Positions 33,596 to 43,854 are shown, counted from the stretch's first letter. The stretch: DNA of 64,000 bases from Sediminibacillus dalangtanensis (GCF_017792025.1 NZ_CP046956.1:3100001-3164000); one strand, 5' to 3'. A program made the numbers and translations. The notes: generated by a model not told the origin, from the sequence alone.

Positions 33596-34474
33596 TTAGT
33601 CTGTTTTCCTCAGTTTAAATTGAACGAGTGTTGCTACAATGACAATAGCGAACAGAACAAAGGACGCTGCAGCTCCGTAACCGAACTGGCTATACTGGAA
33701 GCCTTCCTGATAAATAAATAAGGCCATCGAATTCGTTCCGTTCAACGGTCCTCCGTTAGTCATGACAAAAGGTTCTTCAAAAAATTGCAGCCAGCCAATC
33801 AATGTTGTCACGGTAACAAAGAAGGTGGCAAAGCTCATCGATGGCAAGGTGATTTTGAAAAACTTATGCCATCTATTCGCCCCATCGATGTCTGCTGCTT
33901 CATAGTAAATTTTCGGTATCGATTGCAAAGCTGCCAGGAATATCAACATGCTTACCCCGTTACTCTTCCATACTGCCAGCAGAATCAAAGACAGCCTGGC
34001 AACAACCGGCTCCTCCAGCCATGGCACGGAATCGATATTGATCAAGGAAAGCAGATAATTGAACAAACCATATTCCTGATTGTACAGAAAGCTCCACACC
34101 ACGGCGATTGCTACAATATTGGTGATGGATGGAACGTAATAGACAACCCGGAATGTGGAGGATACCCAGTTATTAAAGAAATTCAGCAAAACGGCAATCA
34201 ACAGGGAGCTGGCGACCGCCAACGGTACCCCGATAATCACATAAAAAAAGGTGTTGCCCATGGCTTGGAGAAATTTCTCATCCTGGAACAATTGGATAAA
34301 GTTGTCCAAACCGACAAAGTTTATTTGCGACCAGTTCGCCAGGCCGCTTAAGTTCATGTCCGTAAAACTGATACCAAGCGAGACTAAAATCGGCGCAAAA
34401 GAAAACACAAACAATAATAAGACAGCGGGGCCAATAAAAAGAAACGGCGTTATATTGAATTTACTTTTGTTCAT
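33596..34474 (-). CDS. Sugar ABC permease, MalF type, beta-1,2-glucan locus
   Basis: This CUT1 permease has six helices and the EAA loop EAADIDGANRWHKFFKITLP. I start it at 34474 because AGGGAGGACCAGG precedes this ATG; an upstream in-frame start at 34516 lacks a site. It follows the binding-protein gene by about 86 bp. With its partners it probably imports linear beta-1,2-gluco-oligosaccharides. Confidence 0.93.
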   Translation of the reverse strand: MNKSKFNITPFLFIGPAVLLLFVFSFAPILVSLGISFTDMNLSGLANWSQINFVGLDNFIQLFQDEKFLQAMGNTFFYVIIGVPLAVASSLLIAVLLNFFNNWVSSTFRVVYYVPSITNIVAIAVVWSFLYNQEYGLFNYLLSLINIDSVPWLEEPVVARLSLILLAVWKSNGVSMLIFLAALQSIPKIYYEAADIDGANRWHKFFKITLPSMSFATFFVTVTTLIGWLQFFEEPFVMTNGGPLNGTNSMALFIYQEGFQYSQFGYGAAASFVLFAIVIVATLVQFKLRKTD

Positions 34475-34560
34475 CCTGGTCCTCCCTTCAAGCATTCGTA
34501 AGGAAGCAAGGTGCAAGCATTGATGATGCGCGCACCTTGCATACCATATGTTTCTACAAT

Positions 34561-35793
34561 TTATTTAGATAGAATGCTTGAGACTTGATTACGGTACTCT
34601 TTCAATGCTTCATCAATATCGGCATCATTCCGGTTTATTTGTTCCAGTGTATCGATCAGTTCCTGTGCCATTGTCTCGAACTCAGGAATTACCGGAACCG
34701 CTTGCGTCGATTCTAGCTGCTCACCAAACGTGCTGATTTTATCATCCTCAGCGAGCTTAGGATCCTCCCATGCTTCCATGTTTGCAGGCAGTTCTGTAAC
34801 CGTGTCATACCAGGCAACTTGTGTTTCCGGATCAGCCATCCAGTTGATGAAATCAAGGGCTTGGTCAACTTTTTCCGTATTGTTAAATACGGTCCAGTGT
34901 GCCCCGCCGATCATGGAATTGTTATTCTCCGCTTCTGGCATTACATGTACGTCCCACTGTCCTTCTAACTCCGGAATTTGTTCATTGATGGAGTTGATTT
35001 CCCACGGGCCGCTGAAGAACATCGGTTTCGAGCCATCACTGAAGGCCTGGTAAAGCTGTTTCCCTTCAGTCAGCTGAGCCATTCCTTCTTCAAAGAATGT
35101 GTGATGCAGTTCGACTCCTTCTTTAAATCCTGGCTTTTCAAAGTTGGCTGCCCCTTCTCCTTCTTCATATTGCCAGCCATGCTCCCATGCCAGCATGAAC
35201 GGGAAGTTTTGGTCCACTTGTGGAATCTCGATTCCATATTGATCGTCTCCACGTGCAGCCAACTGCGTTGCCGCGTCTTTTACGTCTTCCCATGTTTCAG
35301 GTCCTTCCGGATACCCGACTTCCTCTAGTAGGTCAGTGCGGTAATACAAGACACGCGTATCTACATACCATGGAATTCCAATGGTCTGGTCATCGTATTT
35401 TGTCGTTTCCACAGCGCTTTCATAAAAATTATCCGGATTGAAGTTTGGATATTCATCGATGTAGTCCGTCAAATCCAAAAATGTACCTGCCTCTGCAAAC
35501 TCAGCTACCCAAGTAGTCCCGATTTGCAGAACATCCGGACCTTTTCCAGATGCCACAGCGGTCAGCAGTTTATCATGCGCATTGTCCCAAGGGATTGCCT
35601 GCACTTCCACTTTAACTCCGCTTTCATCTTCATATTCTTTTACAAAGTCCTCTAATTCAGGTGTCATGGTCCACACCGTAATCGTATCTTCATCAGACGA
35701 TCCTCCTGATGACCCACCGGAAGAACAAGCCCCCAACACCAGCATGGCCCCAAGCATCACGACGAGCAAAAACCCAAGTTTGTTTTGTTTCAT
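34561..35793 (-). CDS. Sugar-binding lipoprotein, candidate beta-1,2-gluco-oligosaccharide binder
   Basis: A 410-residue family 1 binding protein with lipobox LGAC (Cys23), a short Gly/Ser linker and typical body segments (AIPWDNAHDKLLTAVASGKGPDVLQIGTTWVAEFA). The start at 35793 is preceded by GGAGTGGAGAG. In Listeria innocua the equivalent position next to the oligoglucan phosphorylase and GH3 genes is held by Lin1841, a binding protein for beta-1,2-gluco-oligosaccharides (known), so the same ligand is proposed. It is first in an operon with two permeases, an esterase and a LacI regulator. Confidence 0.9.
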   Translation of the reverse strand: MKQNKLGFLLVVMLGAMLVLGACSSGGSSGGSSDEDTITVWTMTPELEDFVKEYEDESGVKVEVQAIPWDNAHDKLLTAVASGKGPDVLQIGTTWVAEFAEAGTFLDLTDYIDEYPNFNPDNFYESAVETTKYDDQTIGIPWYVDTRVLYYRTDLLEEVGYPEGPETWEDVKDAATQLAARGDDQYGIEIPQVDQNFPFMLAWEHGWQYEEGEGAANFEKPGFKEGVELHHTFFEEGMAQLTEGKQLYQAFSDGSKPMFFSGPWEINSINEQIPELEGQWDVHVMPEAENNNSMIGGAHWTVFNNTEKVDQALDFINWMADPETQVAWYDTVTELPANMEAWEDPKLAEDDKISTFGEQLESTQAVPVIPEFETMAQELIDTLEQINRNDADIDEALKEYRNQVSSILSK

Positions 35794-35824
35794 TGCCTCT
35801 CCACTCCTTTTTTCTTGAATCATT

Positions 35825-35834
35825 GAAACGTTTC
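35825..35834. promoter_or_regulatory. LacI operator 1 of the divergent beta-1,2-glucan promoters
   Basis: GAAACGTTTC within ATTGAAACGTTTCGAT is a perfect palindrome 32 bp upstream of the binding-protein start. An equivalent copy lies at 35980-35989, 155 bp away, on the other side of the divergent promoter region. Confidence 0.65.
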
Positions 35835-35857
35835 GATAACCGTATTATAAATCTATC

Positions 35858-35871
35858 TGAAATCGGTTTCA
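35858..35871. promoter_or_regulatory. LacI operator-like near-palindrome 2
   Basis: TGAAATCGGTTTCA has GAAA/TTTC arms like the neighbouring perfect sites but a longer centre. It lies in the promoter region of the minus-strand transporter operon. Confidence 0.45.
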
Positions 35872-35979
35872 ACTATTATTTTATATTTTTTATGAATTTC
35901 TTCAAAATTCCTTTTAAAATAAGAGTTTTAATAATAGGAGAGATTATTCGTCTTCTAATTTATTTTTTGTTTTTCTATT

Positions 35980-35989
35980 GAAACGTTTC
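35980..35989. promoter_or_regulatory. LacI operator 3, GH3 side
   Basis: GAAACGTTTC in the context TATTGAAACGTTTCTAT matches the 35825 site, including the flanking ATT. It is 107 bp upstream of the GH3 start. Confidence 0.65.
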
Positions 35990-36012
35990 TATAAATAGCA
36001 TATAGTAGTCAG

Positions 36013-36026
36013 TGAAATCGATTCCA
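36013..36026. promoter_or_regulatory. LacI operator-like near-palindrome 4
   Basis: TGAAATCGATTCCA is a weaker relative of the site at 35858. It probably lies within or just after the GH3 promoter. Confidence 0.4.
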
Positions 36027-36095
36027 ATTCCCACGTTGGAACAGAACGTACTAGTACGAGATTACAGATTACGTATTGACACAGGAGGTAACCAT

Positions 36096-38261
36096 ATGTC
36101 AGAACAATCACTCGATCTACTATTAAATGAAATGACGCTTGATGAGAAAATCGCTCAACTCATGCAATTGGCCACCCCGTTTTTCAAAGGGAGTTCAGAT
36201 AATGGAGAAATCACTGGTCCAATGGAAGAAATGGGGATTGACGAATCTATCATCAAAAGTACCGGCTCTGTTTTAGGTGCTTCGGGCGCTAAAGAAATCA
36301 AAGCAATCCAGAAGCAGCATTTGCAGGACAATCGTCTTGGTATCCCGTTGTTGTTCATGTCTGATATTATTCACGGCTATAAAACCATTTTTCCTGTACC
36401 ATTGGCAATTGGCTGTTCATGGGATTTGCAACTTGCGGAGAAAAGTGCGGAAATTGCCGCCAAAGAAGCAGCTGTCTCCGGCGTTCACGTTACCTTTGCT
36501 CCAATGGTCGATTTGGTACGCGACCCCAGGTGGGGACGGGTAATGGAATCAACCGGAGAAGATCCTTATTTGAATAGCGAATTCGCAAAAGCTCAAGTAC
36601 GTGGTTTTCAAGGCAACGATCTTACCCATGACATAAACCGGGTTGCCGCTTGTGTAAAACACTTCGCAGCCTATGGGGCACCGGAAGGCGGGCGTGATTA
36701 CAATACGGTAAATATGTCGGAACGGGAACTGCGGGAAACCTATTTACCAGCTTACAAGGCAGCACTAGATGCAGGCAGTGAGATGGTGATGACGGCATTT
36801 AATATTGTTGATGGCATTCCTGCTACTGGCAACAAAAAATTAATGCGCGACCTGTTGCGTGACGAATGGAAATTCGATGGCGTCCTGATTTCCGACTGGG
36901 GAGCAGTCAAAGAGCAAATACCACACGGAGTTGCCGAAGACGGCAAGGAAGCTGCCTTAAAAGCTATAAAAGCCGGTTTGGATATCGAAATGATGACCAC
37001 CTGCTATGTCGATCATCTGCGCGATTTAATTGAAGCTGGCACGGTCGATGAATCCTTGCTTGACGAAGCCGTCCTGCGTATCTTGCAGTTGAAGAAAAAG
37101 CTTGGCTTGTTTGAAAATCCTTACCGCGGGGCAGATGAAGCCAAAGAACAAAGCCTTATTATGTCGGACGAACACCGGCAAGCTGCCCGGGAACTCGCCG
37201 CCAAATCAGCTGTGCTGCTGAAAAATGACCAAGTCCTTCCACTACAAAAACAGCAAGAGATCGCTCTGATTGGGCCAATGGCCGAAAGCGGGGATATTCT
37301 TGGCCAATGGTCTTGGAGAGGCTCCCGAGAAGAAGCCGTTACCTTAAGCGAAGGAATAAAAACGAAAATTGGACCAGACAACTTGCGAACGGCCCAAGGA
37401 TGTGGCATCGAATCAGCAACAGAGGCTCAGCTGGCAGAAGCCATTGAAACGGCCAAGACGGCTGATATCGTCGTGCTGGCATTGGGAGAGCGTTCGGAAA
37501 TGAGTGGAGAAGCTGGATCACGGTCCAATATTCAACTGCCTCAGGTCCAACTCGATCTGATCAAGGCTGTTAAACAGCTGAACAAGCCGACGGTGGCTGT
37601 CCTGTTCAATGGGCGCCCGCTGGATTTACACGGGGTTGCAGACCAGGCCGACGCAGTGCTCGAAGCATGGCAGCCAGGAACAGAAGGCGGGAATGCCATC
37701 GCCGATCTGCTGTACGGCGACGTCAATCCATCAGGAAAGTTGACCATGTCATTCCCGCATTCTGTAGGACAGGTACCAGTATATTACAATCATTTCAATA
37801 CAGGACGCCCAAAGGATGCACCGGATGCGCAGGAACGCTATGTATCCCAATACCTTGACAGTCCGAATGATCCAATGTATCCGTTCGGCTTCGGCTTGAG
37901 CTATACGAGCTTTACCTATCATGATTTGACACTTAGCACAGACTCCTTAACATTTGGACAGCCGCTGACCGTTACAGTGACTGTCACCAATTCCGGCCAG
38001 ACAGCCGGAGAAGAAATTGTTCAATTTTACACACGAGATCATGTCGGCGAGGTAGTAAGACCTTTAAAAGAGTTGAAAGGATTCCAGCGAATCAAACTGG
38101 AGCCAAGAGAGACCCGTGAGGTGCACTTCACTTTGACAGAGGAACAGCTTCGCTACCATCATGCCGACCTGGAATTCACGAGTGACCCTGGTACATTCAC
38201 GGTGTATGTCGGACCGAACAGCAAAGAATGCCTTGCAAAGTCATTCCATTTATCTCATTAA
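36096..38261 (+). CDS. GH3 beta-glucosidase, candidate beta-1,2-specific (Lin1840-like)
   Basis: This cytosolic exo-glucosidase of 721 residues has the GH3 barrel with KHFAAYG and GRDYN substrate-binding residues and nucleophile D267 in LISDWGA, a second alpha/beta domain, and a C-terminal fibronectin III-like domain (EIVQFYTRDHVGEVVRPLKELKGFQRI). I start it at 36096, where CAGGAGG precedes the ATG; the frame extends to 36012 without a site. No signal peptide is present. The neighbouring GH94 gene and importer match the Listeria cluster in which the GH3 enzyme cleaves sophorose and longer beta-1,2-oligoglucans (known), so that specificity is inferred. Confidence 0.9.
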   Translation: MSEQSLDLLLNEMTLDEKIAQLMQLATPFFKGSSDNGEITGPMEEMGIDESIIKSTGSVLGASGAKEIKAIQKQHLQDNRLGIPLLFMSDIIHGYKTIFPVPLAIGCSWDLQLAEKSAEIAAKEAAVSGVHVTFAPMVDLVRDPRWGRVMESTGEDPYLNSEFAKAQVRGFQGNDLTHDINRVAACVKHFAAYGAPEGGRDYNTVNMSERELRETYLPAYKAALDAGSEMVMTAFNIVDGIPATGNKKLMRDLLRDEWKFDGVLISDWGAVKEQIPHGVAEDGKEAALKAIKAGLDIEMMTTCYVDHLRDLIEAGTVDESLLDEAVLRILQLKKKLGLFENPYRGADEAKEQSLIMSDEHRQAARELAAKSAVLLKNDQVLPLQKQQEIALIGPMAESGDILGQWSWRGSREEAVTLSEGIKTKIGPDNLRTAQGCGIESATEAQLAEAIETAKTADIVVLALGERSEMSGEAGSRSNIQLPQVQLDLIKAVKQLNKPTVAVLFNGRPLDLHGVADQADAVLEAWQPGTEGGNAIADLLYGDVNPSGKLTMSFPHSVGQVPVYYNHFNTGRPKDAPDAQERYVSQYLDSPNDPMYPFGFGLSYTSFTYHDLTLSTDSLTFGQPLTVTVTVTNSGQTAGEEIVQFYTRDHVGEVVRPLKELKGFQRIKLEPRETREVHFTLTEEQLRYHHADLEFTSDPGTFTVYVGPNSKECLAKSFHLSH

Positions 38262-38279
38262 TGCAGGAGGAGAAAATTC

Positions 38280-41200
38280 ATGCCTAACACACCCTACCAT
38301 TTCCAAGCAGGAGAAGTTAGCTTCTCCTTTATGGAGAGTGGAGATATTTTTCAAGTCACACATAACCAGACCCTGATCAATCAGTGGCTGGCTAATCCGA
38401 TTGATGGAGCATTGAATAACTTCTATTTACGGGTTCATCAAGCAGACGGTAAGATCGTTTTCGTTCCCATGATCGGGGTGCAATCCAACAGTAGAATAGA
38501 GATTGGAGAAAAAGAACTCGCCTGGATTGGCTCTTTTCAGGATATCGACTATCAAGTCCGATTTCTTCCTGCCAAGAATGGCTGTTGGTTTTGGGATATC
38601 ACCCTTCATGGTAATGACAAAAAGGCAGATGTCATCTATGGCCAGGACCTCGGACTTGCCGACAAAGGCGCAGTCCGGGCTAACGAAGCCTATATGTCCC
38701 AGTACATGGATCACACTGTCTTTGAAGACGAGCAGTATGGTTATGTAGTATGTACCAGACAAAACCAGCCGCAAAGCGACGGATTTCCTTACCTTCAGCA
38801 AGGTTGTCTGCAAGGGGCAACTGGTTATTCTACAGACGGTTTTCAGTTCTTCGGCCTTTCTTACAAGGCAACCAATCAACCGGAGGCATTGACCAAACCG
38901 CAGCTGCAAAACGACAATTATCAATACGAATTCGCCTATACAGCCTTGCAATCCAAGCAAGTACAATTAAACGGCAGTCACCGCTTCGTTTTTTACGGGT
39001 TATTCAAACCGGATCATCCGGAGGCCGTTACAACGCTGGAATACCAGGAAGAAATCGAGCAAGCTTGGAAAGAAGCAGAAAAACAAAACAACTCAAAACG
39101 AAAAACTGTCGACCGGATTGTTCGATCCACTTCATTGGGCGAGCCACTACAAACGCTGGAGATGACAGAACAGGAAATCAACCATTATTTTCCCGAGCGG
39201 CAGTTGGAAGAGAAAGACCAAAACGGCTTGCTTTCTTTTTTCACAAAAACATATGAGCACATTGTCCTCAAACGGAAGGAAACCATGGTTGAACGGCCGC
39301 ATGGCCACATTTTAATGAGTGGGGAGAACCATATGGTGCGGGACGATAATTTGTCCACCACTTCCTATATGTATGGCATTTTCAATTCGCAATTGGCAAT
39401 CGGAAATGTCAACATGAACAAAATGATGACCAATGCCCGGAATCCATTAAACGTGGCGAAAGTCCCTGGACAGCGAATTTATATAGAGCTTGAAGGCTGC
39501 TATCGTCTGCTGGCGATGCCTTCCTTATTCGAAGTCGGGTTCAACTACGCCCGCTGGTATTACAAATTGGAAAACGACGTTATTATCATCACGAACTTTA
39601 CCACGGTAGACAGTAAACAGGTTCAACTCGACGTTGCATCGCAAAGCGGAAAAAACTATCGTTACTTGGTAACCAATCAATTGACCATGCAAAACAACGA
39701 ATACGAAGTTCCCTTCCATTATGAGGTGGACAATCAAACCGTTACGTTTACGGCGGACAAAGCAGCTGATAGTAACTCAGTCTACCCAGAGTTATATTAC
39801 CAGTTACACGTTACTGGTACGGAAGCAGCATTCAGTGACGAGCAAAAAATAGCTAATCCTATCAAAGCCGGCGACGCTTCCCTTGTTGTCCTGACAATTT
39901 CTCCGGCATCCGACTGGACGATCATGATAACTGCAGGGCTCAATTCAGAAAGATCCATTGCGGAAAAACGTACTGTTACACACGAGGCAGAACGCTATCG
40001 GGAATATTTCCATGAACTTCTAAATGACTTTCATTTGAGCACTGATTCCGGTTCTAATGAAGCATTGGATAAAGTCAACGCACTTGCCTGGTGGTATACC
40101 CATAATATGCTTGTCCATTTTTCCACACCCCACGGTCTTGAGCAATACGGTGGCGCAGCCTGGGGTACCCGCGATGTCTGTCAGGGACCGACGGAGTATT
40201 TCATGGCCACTCAAAACAAGCAAACAGTAAAAGAAATAATCAAGATGGTCTATTCTCATCAGTATCAAGAGACCGGCAACTGGCCGCAGTGGTTCATGTT
40301 TGATCAGTACAACACTGTTCAACAGGCAGATAGTCATGGTGATATTATCGTCTGGCCGCTTAAAGTGATCAGCGACTATGTAGAAGCTACGGACGACTAC
40401 ACCATCCTTCAAACGAAGGTGCCCTATACAGACAGAACCACCTTTGCCTTTACCGAAGAAACAACGACCATTTTGGAGCACGTAAAAAAACAAATCGCTT
40501 ATATACAGGATCACTTTTTACACGATACCCATTTGTCTGCCTATGATGACGGCGATTGGGATGACACCCTGCAGCCTGCTAACCAGCAATTGAAGCAATA
40601 TATGGTCAGCAGCTGGACAGTTGCCTTGACCTACCAGGCACTACGGAAAATGACCAATGTATTGAAAACGGCAGGAGATCCGCAGGTTGATGAGATGGAA
40701 ACCCTTTTGGCAGGTGTCAAACAAGATTTTCAAACGTACGTCCTGCAGTCGGATGTGATACCAGGATTTTTATACCTGGAGGACCCGGAACATCCAGAAA
40801 TGATGCTGCATCCTTCCGATACCGAAACCGGTATCGATTATCGTCTGCTGCCTATGCAGCGGGGGATTATCAGTGAACTACTGACTCCTGAACAAGCAGA
40901 ACGGCACTATCAGTTAATAAAACAACAGCTGTCTTTCCCCGATGGCGTCCGATTGATGAACCGGCCGGCTAATTATTCCGGGGGTGTCAGTACCCACTTT
41001 AAACGGGCAGAACAGGCAGCTAACTTTGGCAGAGAAATCGGTTTGCAGTATGTCCATGCCCATATTCGTTTTGTCGAGGCAATGGCCAAACTAGGAAAAG
41101 CGGGAGAAGCTTGGAGCGGCTTGGATGTCATTAATCCGATCCAAATCCATCAAGCCGTGCCGAATGCTGAATTGCGTCAGAGCAATGCTTACTTCAGCAG

Positions 41201-41615
41201 CTCTGACGGCAAATTCAAAACTCGATATGATGCCCAGGATAATTTCGGAAAACTCCGTACCGGGGAAGTTGCAGTGAAGGGCGGCTGGCGGATATATTCC
41301 AGCGGACCAGGAATCTATATGAATCAATTAATTACCCATGTACTAGGAATACGACAGCAGTCGGGCGATCTTGTCATCGATCCGGTTCTCCCGGATTCAA
41401 TGGACAATCTCGTATTCGACTTCCGTTTCCTGAACAAGCCGGTCACCTTTGTTTACCACCTTGGCCAAAAAGAAAGACAAGTGCTTGTCAATGGCGAAAA
41501 AATGACTATAGATGTAGAGGCCAATCCTTACCGGCAAGGTGGATTTATTGTCAAAAAGGCAGAATTGGAGAGAACATTGCAGACAGATAAAAATAGCGTG
41601 GAAATCTATTTATAA
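38280..41615 (+). CDS. GH94 1,2-beta-oligoglucan phosphorylase
   Basis: At 1111 residues this is close to the length I recall for Listeria innocua 1,2-beta-oligoglucan phosphorylase and much longer than cellobiose phosphorylase. It phosphorolyses beta-1,2-oligoglucans to alpha-glucose 1-phosphate in the cytoplasm. The N-terminal beta-sandwich region is followed by an alpha/alpha barrel with WGTRDVCQGPTEYF (about 625-640) and the family acid motif YDDGDWDD (about residues 755-761), then a C-terminal jelly roll. No signal peptide. It starts 18 bp after GH3 with GCAGGAGGAG upstream, so the two are cotranscribed. A different GH94 acceptor specificity is possible but less likely given the context. 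Confidence 0.88.
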   Translation: MPNTPYHFQAGEVSFSFMESGDIFQVTHNQTLINQWLANPIDGALNNFYLRVHQADGKIVFVPMIGVQSNSRIEIGEKELAWIGSFQDIDYQVRFLPAKNGCWFWDITLHGNDKKADVIYGQDLGLADKGAVRANEAYMSQYMDHTVFEDEQYGYVVCTRQNQPQSDGFPYLQQGCLQGATGYSTDGFQFFGLSYKATNQPEALTKPQLQNDNYQYEFAYTALQSKQVQLNGSHRFVFYGLFKPDHPEAVTTLEYQEEIEQAWKEAEKQNNSKRKTVDRIVRSTSLGEPLQTLEMTEQEINHYFPERQLEEKDQNGLLSFFTKTYEHIVLKRKETMVERPHGHILMSGENHMVRDDNLSTTSYMYGIFNSQLAIGNVNMNKMMTNARNPLNVAKVPGQRIYIELEGCYRLLAMPSLFEVGFNYARWYYKLENDVIIITNFTTVDSKQVQLDVASQSGKNYRYLVTNQLTMQNNEYEVPFHYEVDNQTVTFTADKAADSNSVYPELYYQLHVTGTEAAFSDEQKIANPIKAGDASLVVLTISPASDWTIMITAGLNSERSIAEKRTVTHEAERYREYFHELLNDFHLSTDSGSNEALDKVNALAWWYTHNMLVHFSTPHGLEQYGGAAWGTRDVCQGPTEYFMATQNKQTVKEIIKMVYSHQYQETGNWPQWFMFDQYNTVQQADSHGDIIVWPLKVISDYVEATDDYTILQTKVPYTDRTTFAFTEETTTILEHVKKQIAYIQDHFLHDTHLSAYDDGDWDDTLQPANQQLKQYMVSSWTVALTYQALRKMTNVLKTAGDPQVDEMETLLAGVKQDFQTYVLQSDVIPGFLYLEDPEHPEMMLHPSDTETGIDYRLLPMQRGIISELLTPEQAERHYQLIKQQLSFPDGVRLMNRPANYSGGVSTHFKRAEQAANFGREIGLQYVHAHIRFVEAMAKLGKAGEAWSGLDVINPIQIHQAVPNAELRQSNAYFSSSDGKFKTRYDAQDNFGKLRTGEVAVKGGWRIYSSGPGIYMNQLITHVLGIRQQSGDLVIDPVLPDSMDNLVFDFRFLNKPVTFVYHLGQKERQVLVNGEKMTIDVEANPYRQGGFIVKKAELERTLQTDKNSVEIYL

Positions 41616-41625
41616 AAGAAAATCT

Positions 41626-41668
41626 CCGGCAACTGACTTTCTCTTTTTAGTCATGTTGCCGGTATTTT
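41626..41668 (+). terminator. Terminator of the GH3-GH94 operon
   Basis: CCGGCAAC (41626-41633) pairs with GTTGCCGG (41655-41662), extended by TGACT/AGTCA, followed by a T-rich tail (TATTTTATTCT). It closes the plus arm of the beta-1,2-glucan locus. Confidence 0.75.
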
Positions 41669-41731
41669 ATTCTCTTTATTAGTTAATTTCTGGTAAAATG
41701 AAATTAGCATTTATACTAGGGGGATTGTTTT

Positions 41732-41917
41732 ATGGGAAATTTACTGTGGGGAGATGTGCTCGTACAGTTTGTTTACTTACTCATCTTGGTTTTGATTGTG
41801 ATGTTGTTCGTCTCGGTGTTCCGTTCCCAGGCAAAGCGGCAGAGACAATTAGACCGAATCGAGAAAAAAATAGACCAGTTAAACGGCAGAGAAAGATCGG
41901 ATGATCAACGACGATAA
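41732..41917 (+). CDS. Small membrane protein (DUF4083-like)
   Basis: This 61-residue protein has one hydrophobic helix (residues 9-30) followed by a basic, coiled-coil-like tail (AKRQRQLDRIEKKIDQL). The layout matches short DUF4083 proteins of Bacillus. AGGGGGA precedes the ATG. Function is unknown, and the overlapping frame at 41698 is a less likely reading. Confidence 0.7.
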   Translation: MGNLLWGDVLVQFVYLLILVLIVMLFVSVFRSQAKRQRQLDRIEKKIDQLNGRERSDDQRR

Positions 41918-42023
41918 CGACTTAACCTTAAAGTACCTTGCCGGAGTACCGTATTTATACAAAAGAGGTTTAGAATGCTTTATTTTCCAAGTTAGTTAAA
42001 GGGGATATAGAAGATTAAAAAGA

Positions 42024-42067
42024 AAAAGCGAACGAGTTCGAATGCATTTCGAATCTCCGTTCGTTTT
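42024..42067. terminator. Bidirectional terminator before the chemoreceptor gene
   Basis: CGAACGAGTTCGAA and TTTCGAATCTCCGTTCG form a long imperfect stem around 42029-42063, with T runs on both strands. It can terminate the small membrane-protein gene and the convergent chemoreceptor gene. Confidence 0.65.
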
Positions 42068-42129
42068 TCTCTGTAGTCACTATGCTTTTGTCCCAGCATT
42101 ATATTTTAGTCGTGTCTCAAGCTATAAGC

Positions 42130-43854
42130 TTATAATCGAAACTGTCTTATTAACCCATTCAACTCTTCTGCCAAGTTGGAAAGCTGTTCGGAACTGTTGG
42201 CGACTTCCTCCATCGAGCTGCTGGTCTGCTGGGAAGATGCCGAGGTTTGCTCTACCCCTGCCGCCGCCTCTTCAGATATTGAAGCTATTTCTTCAATCGA
42301 GGCATTCATCTCCTGGCTTTTCGCAGCGATGGCCGCCAGGTTGCCCGAAACCATTTGGACACTATCCACCATTTCAGAAACAGAGCTATTGATACTAGCA
42401 AATGTTTTGCCCGTTTTCTCAATTTGACTAGTCCCTTGTTCAACCTCTTTATAGCCACCTTGTAGCGACTCTGTTACATTGCTGGATTCCGTCTGGATAT
42501 TGCTTACAATGTTTGTAATATCCGTTACAGAGACTCCAACCTGCTCAGCCAGTTTTCTTACTTCATCGGCTACAACTGCAAACCCTTTTCCATGTTCACC
42601 AGCACGAGCGGCTTCAATCGCAGCGTTCAGCGCAAGCAAGTTGGTTTGTTCAGCGATATCTTTGATCACCGATACAAGCTTGGAGATTTCCTGTGACTGG
42701 GAATCTAATCCTTGCACTTTTTTCACTGCATCTTGCACGATTGTATCGATCTTTTGCATTTGTTCAATCGATGACTCCATCAAGCCACTTCCATCTTTCG
42801 TCATTCCGAGCACACGGCTGGATGTTTCGTCGATATGGGCGCCACTTTCATTTGCCTCCTGTACTTTTTGAGAGAAATCCCCCATAACAGAGGCCAATTC
42901 AGAAGCGCTGTTCGCCTGCGACTCTGAACCTGATGCCAATTCCTGCATAGTGGTAGCCACCTGTTGGGAACCGGCCTTCACTTCGTTGGCCGACTGCGTC
43001 AATTCTTCACTTTGACCGCTAACTGTTTCGGAGATCCCGGCAATTTTCTCTACCATCTCCTTCAGACTGTAACCCATCGTGTTAATAGAAGCAGCAAGAC
43101 GGCCGATTTCATCCTTACCATCGTAATCAACTGAATCAACTGCCAGATTTCCATCGGCAATCTGATCACTGACATAAATGACTTTATTCATATTCATGAT
43201 AACAGAACGGCTGATCAGAAAGACAAGCAAACCACCTAAAACCACAGAGGCTGCCATCGCTATAAGTAATACGTTTCTGGCTACAGCGGAACTATTTGAT
43301 GCTTCATTAATAGCCAATTGACGATCAGCAACTACTGTTTCCCGCAAGCTATCCAATAATTGCACAGTCTCTGAACGAAGCTGGTCGGATTCCACTTTTA
43401 AATTTGCAAGCAGGGATGCTTCATCTTGTTCCACTGCCGGAATGATCACTTCCAGGAACAAATCGTTCATCCGCTTGTCGTTCTCCAGGATTTGGGAAAA
43501 AAGTTCCTTTTCTTCGGATGTATCCATTTTCGCCTTCAATTCATTCTCTAACGCATTAAATCGATCCATACGCTCGTTATATTCATCTATGTAGCGAGAA
43601 TCATCGTTATTCAAGTAACTGGCGATTCGTACCGATTTGGATCTGATCAGGGAACCCATTTCTGTCACCTTTATCGCCCGGTCTCCTCTTCTGTCCACTT
43701 CATCAATATTATTGCCGATCCCATTGATGAGGGTAGTAACAATACCTGCAGAGATACCGAACAAAATAAAAACAACAATTAAACTGGCCCCATACTTCCA
43801 GCCAATGCTCACATTTGAAAACTTCAGGCTGGGTAACTTAATCTTTTTCCACAT
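42130..43854 (-). CDS. Methyl-accepting chemotaxis protein
   Basis: A transmembrane chemoreceptor: helix 1 at about 22-44, an extracellular four-helix-bundle sensor (about 45-190), helix 2 at about 192-214, a HAMP domain, and a long cytoplasmic coiled coil with the conserved signalling tip [38 protein letters not shown]. It stands alone; its partners CheW and CheY are encoded at 59.3 kb in this window. AAGGGGT precedes the ATG. The ligand is unknown. Confidence 0.95.
   Translation of the reverse strand: MWKKIKLPSLKFSNVSIGWKYGASLIVVFILFGISAGIVTTLINGIGNNIDEVDRRGDRAIKVTEMGSLIRSKSVRIASYLNNDDSRYIDEYNERMDRFNALENELKAKMDTSEEKELFSQILENDKRMNDLFLEVIIPAVEQDEASLLANLKVESDQLRSETVQLLDSLRETVVADRQLAINEASNSSAVARNVLLIAMAASVVLGGLLVFLISRSVIMNMNKVIYVSDQIADGNLAVDSVDYDGKDEIGRLAASINTMGYSLKEMVEKIAGISETVSGQSEELTQSANEVKAGSQQVATTMQELASGSESQANSASELASVMGDFSQKVQEANESGAHIDETSSRVLGMTKDGSGLMESSIEQMQKIDTIVQDAVKKVQGLDSQSQEISKLVSVIKDIAEQTNLLALNAAIEAARAGEHGKGFAVVADEVRKLAEQVGVSVTDITNIVSNIQTESSNVTESLQGGYKEVEQGTSQIEKTGKTFASINSSVSEMVDSVQMVSGNLAAIAAKSQEMNASIEEIASISEEAAAGVEQTSASSQQTSSSMEEVANSSEQLSNLAEELNGLIRQFRL

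Noticed and set aside
38280..41615. Cellobiose phosphorylase
   Set aside because: Length of 1111 residues and the linked GH3, binding protein and LacI genes fit oligoglucan phosphorylase; cellobiose phosphorylases are about 800 residues.
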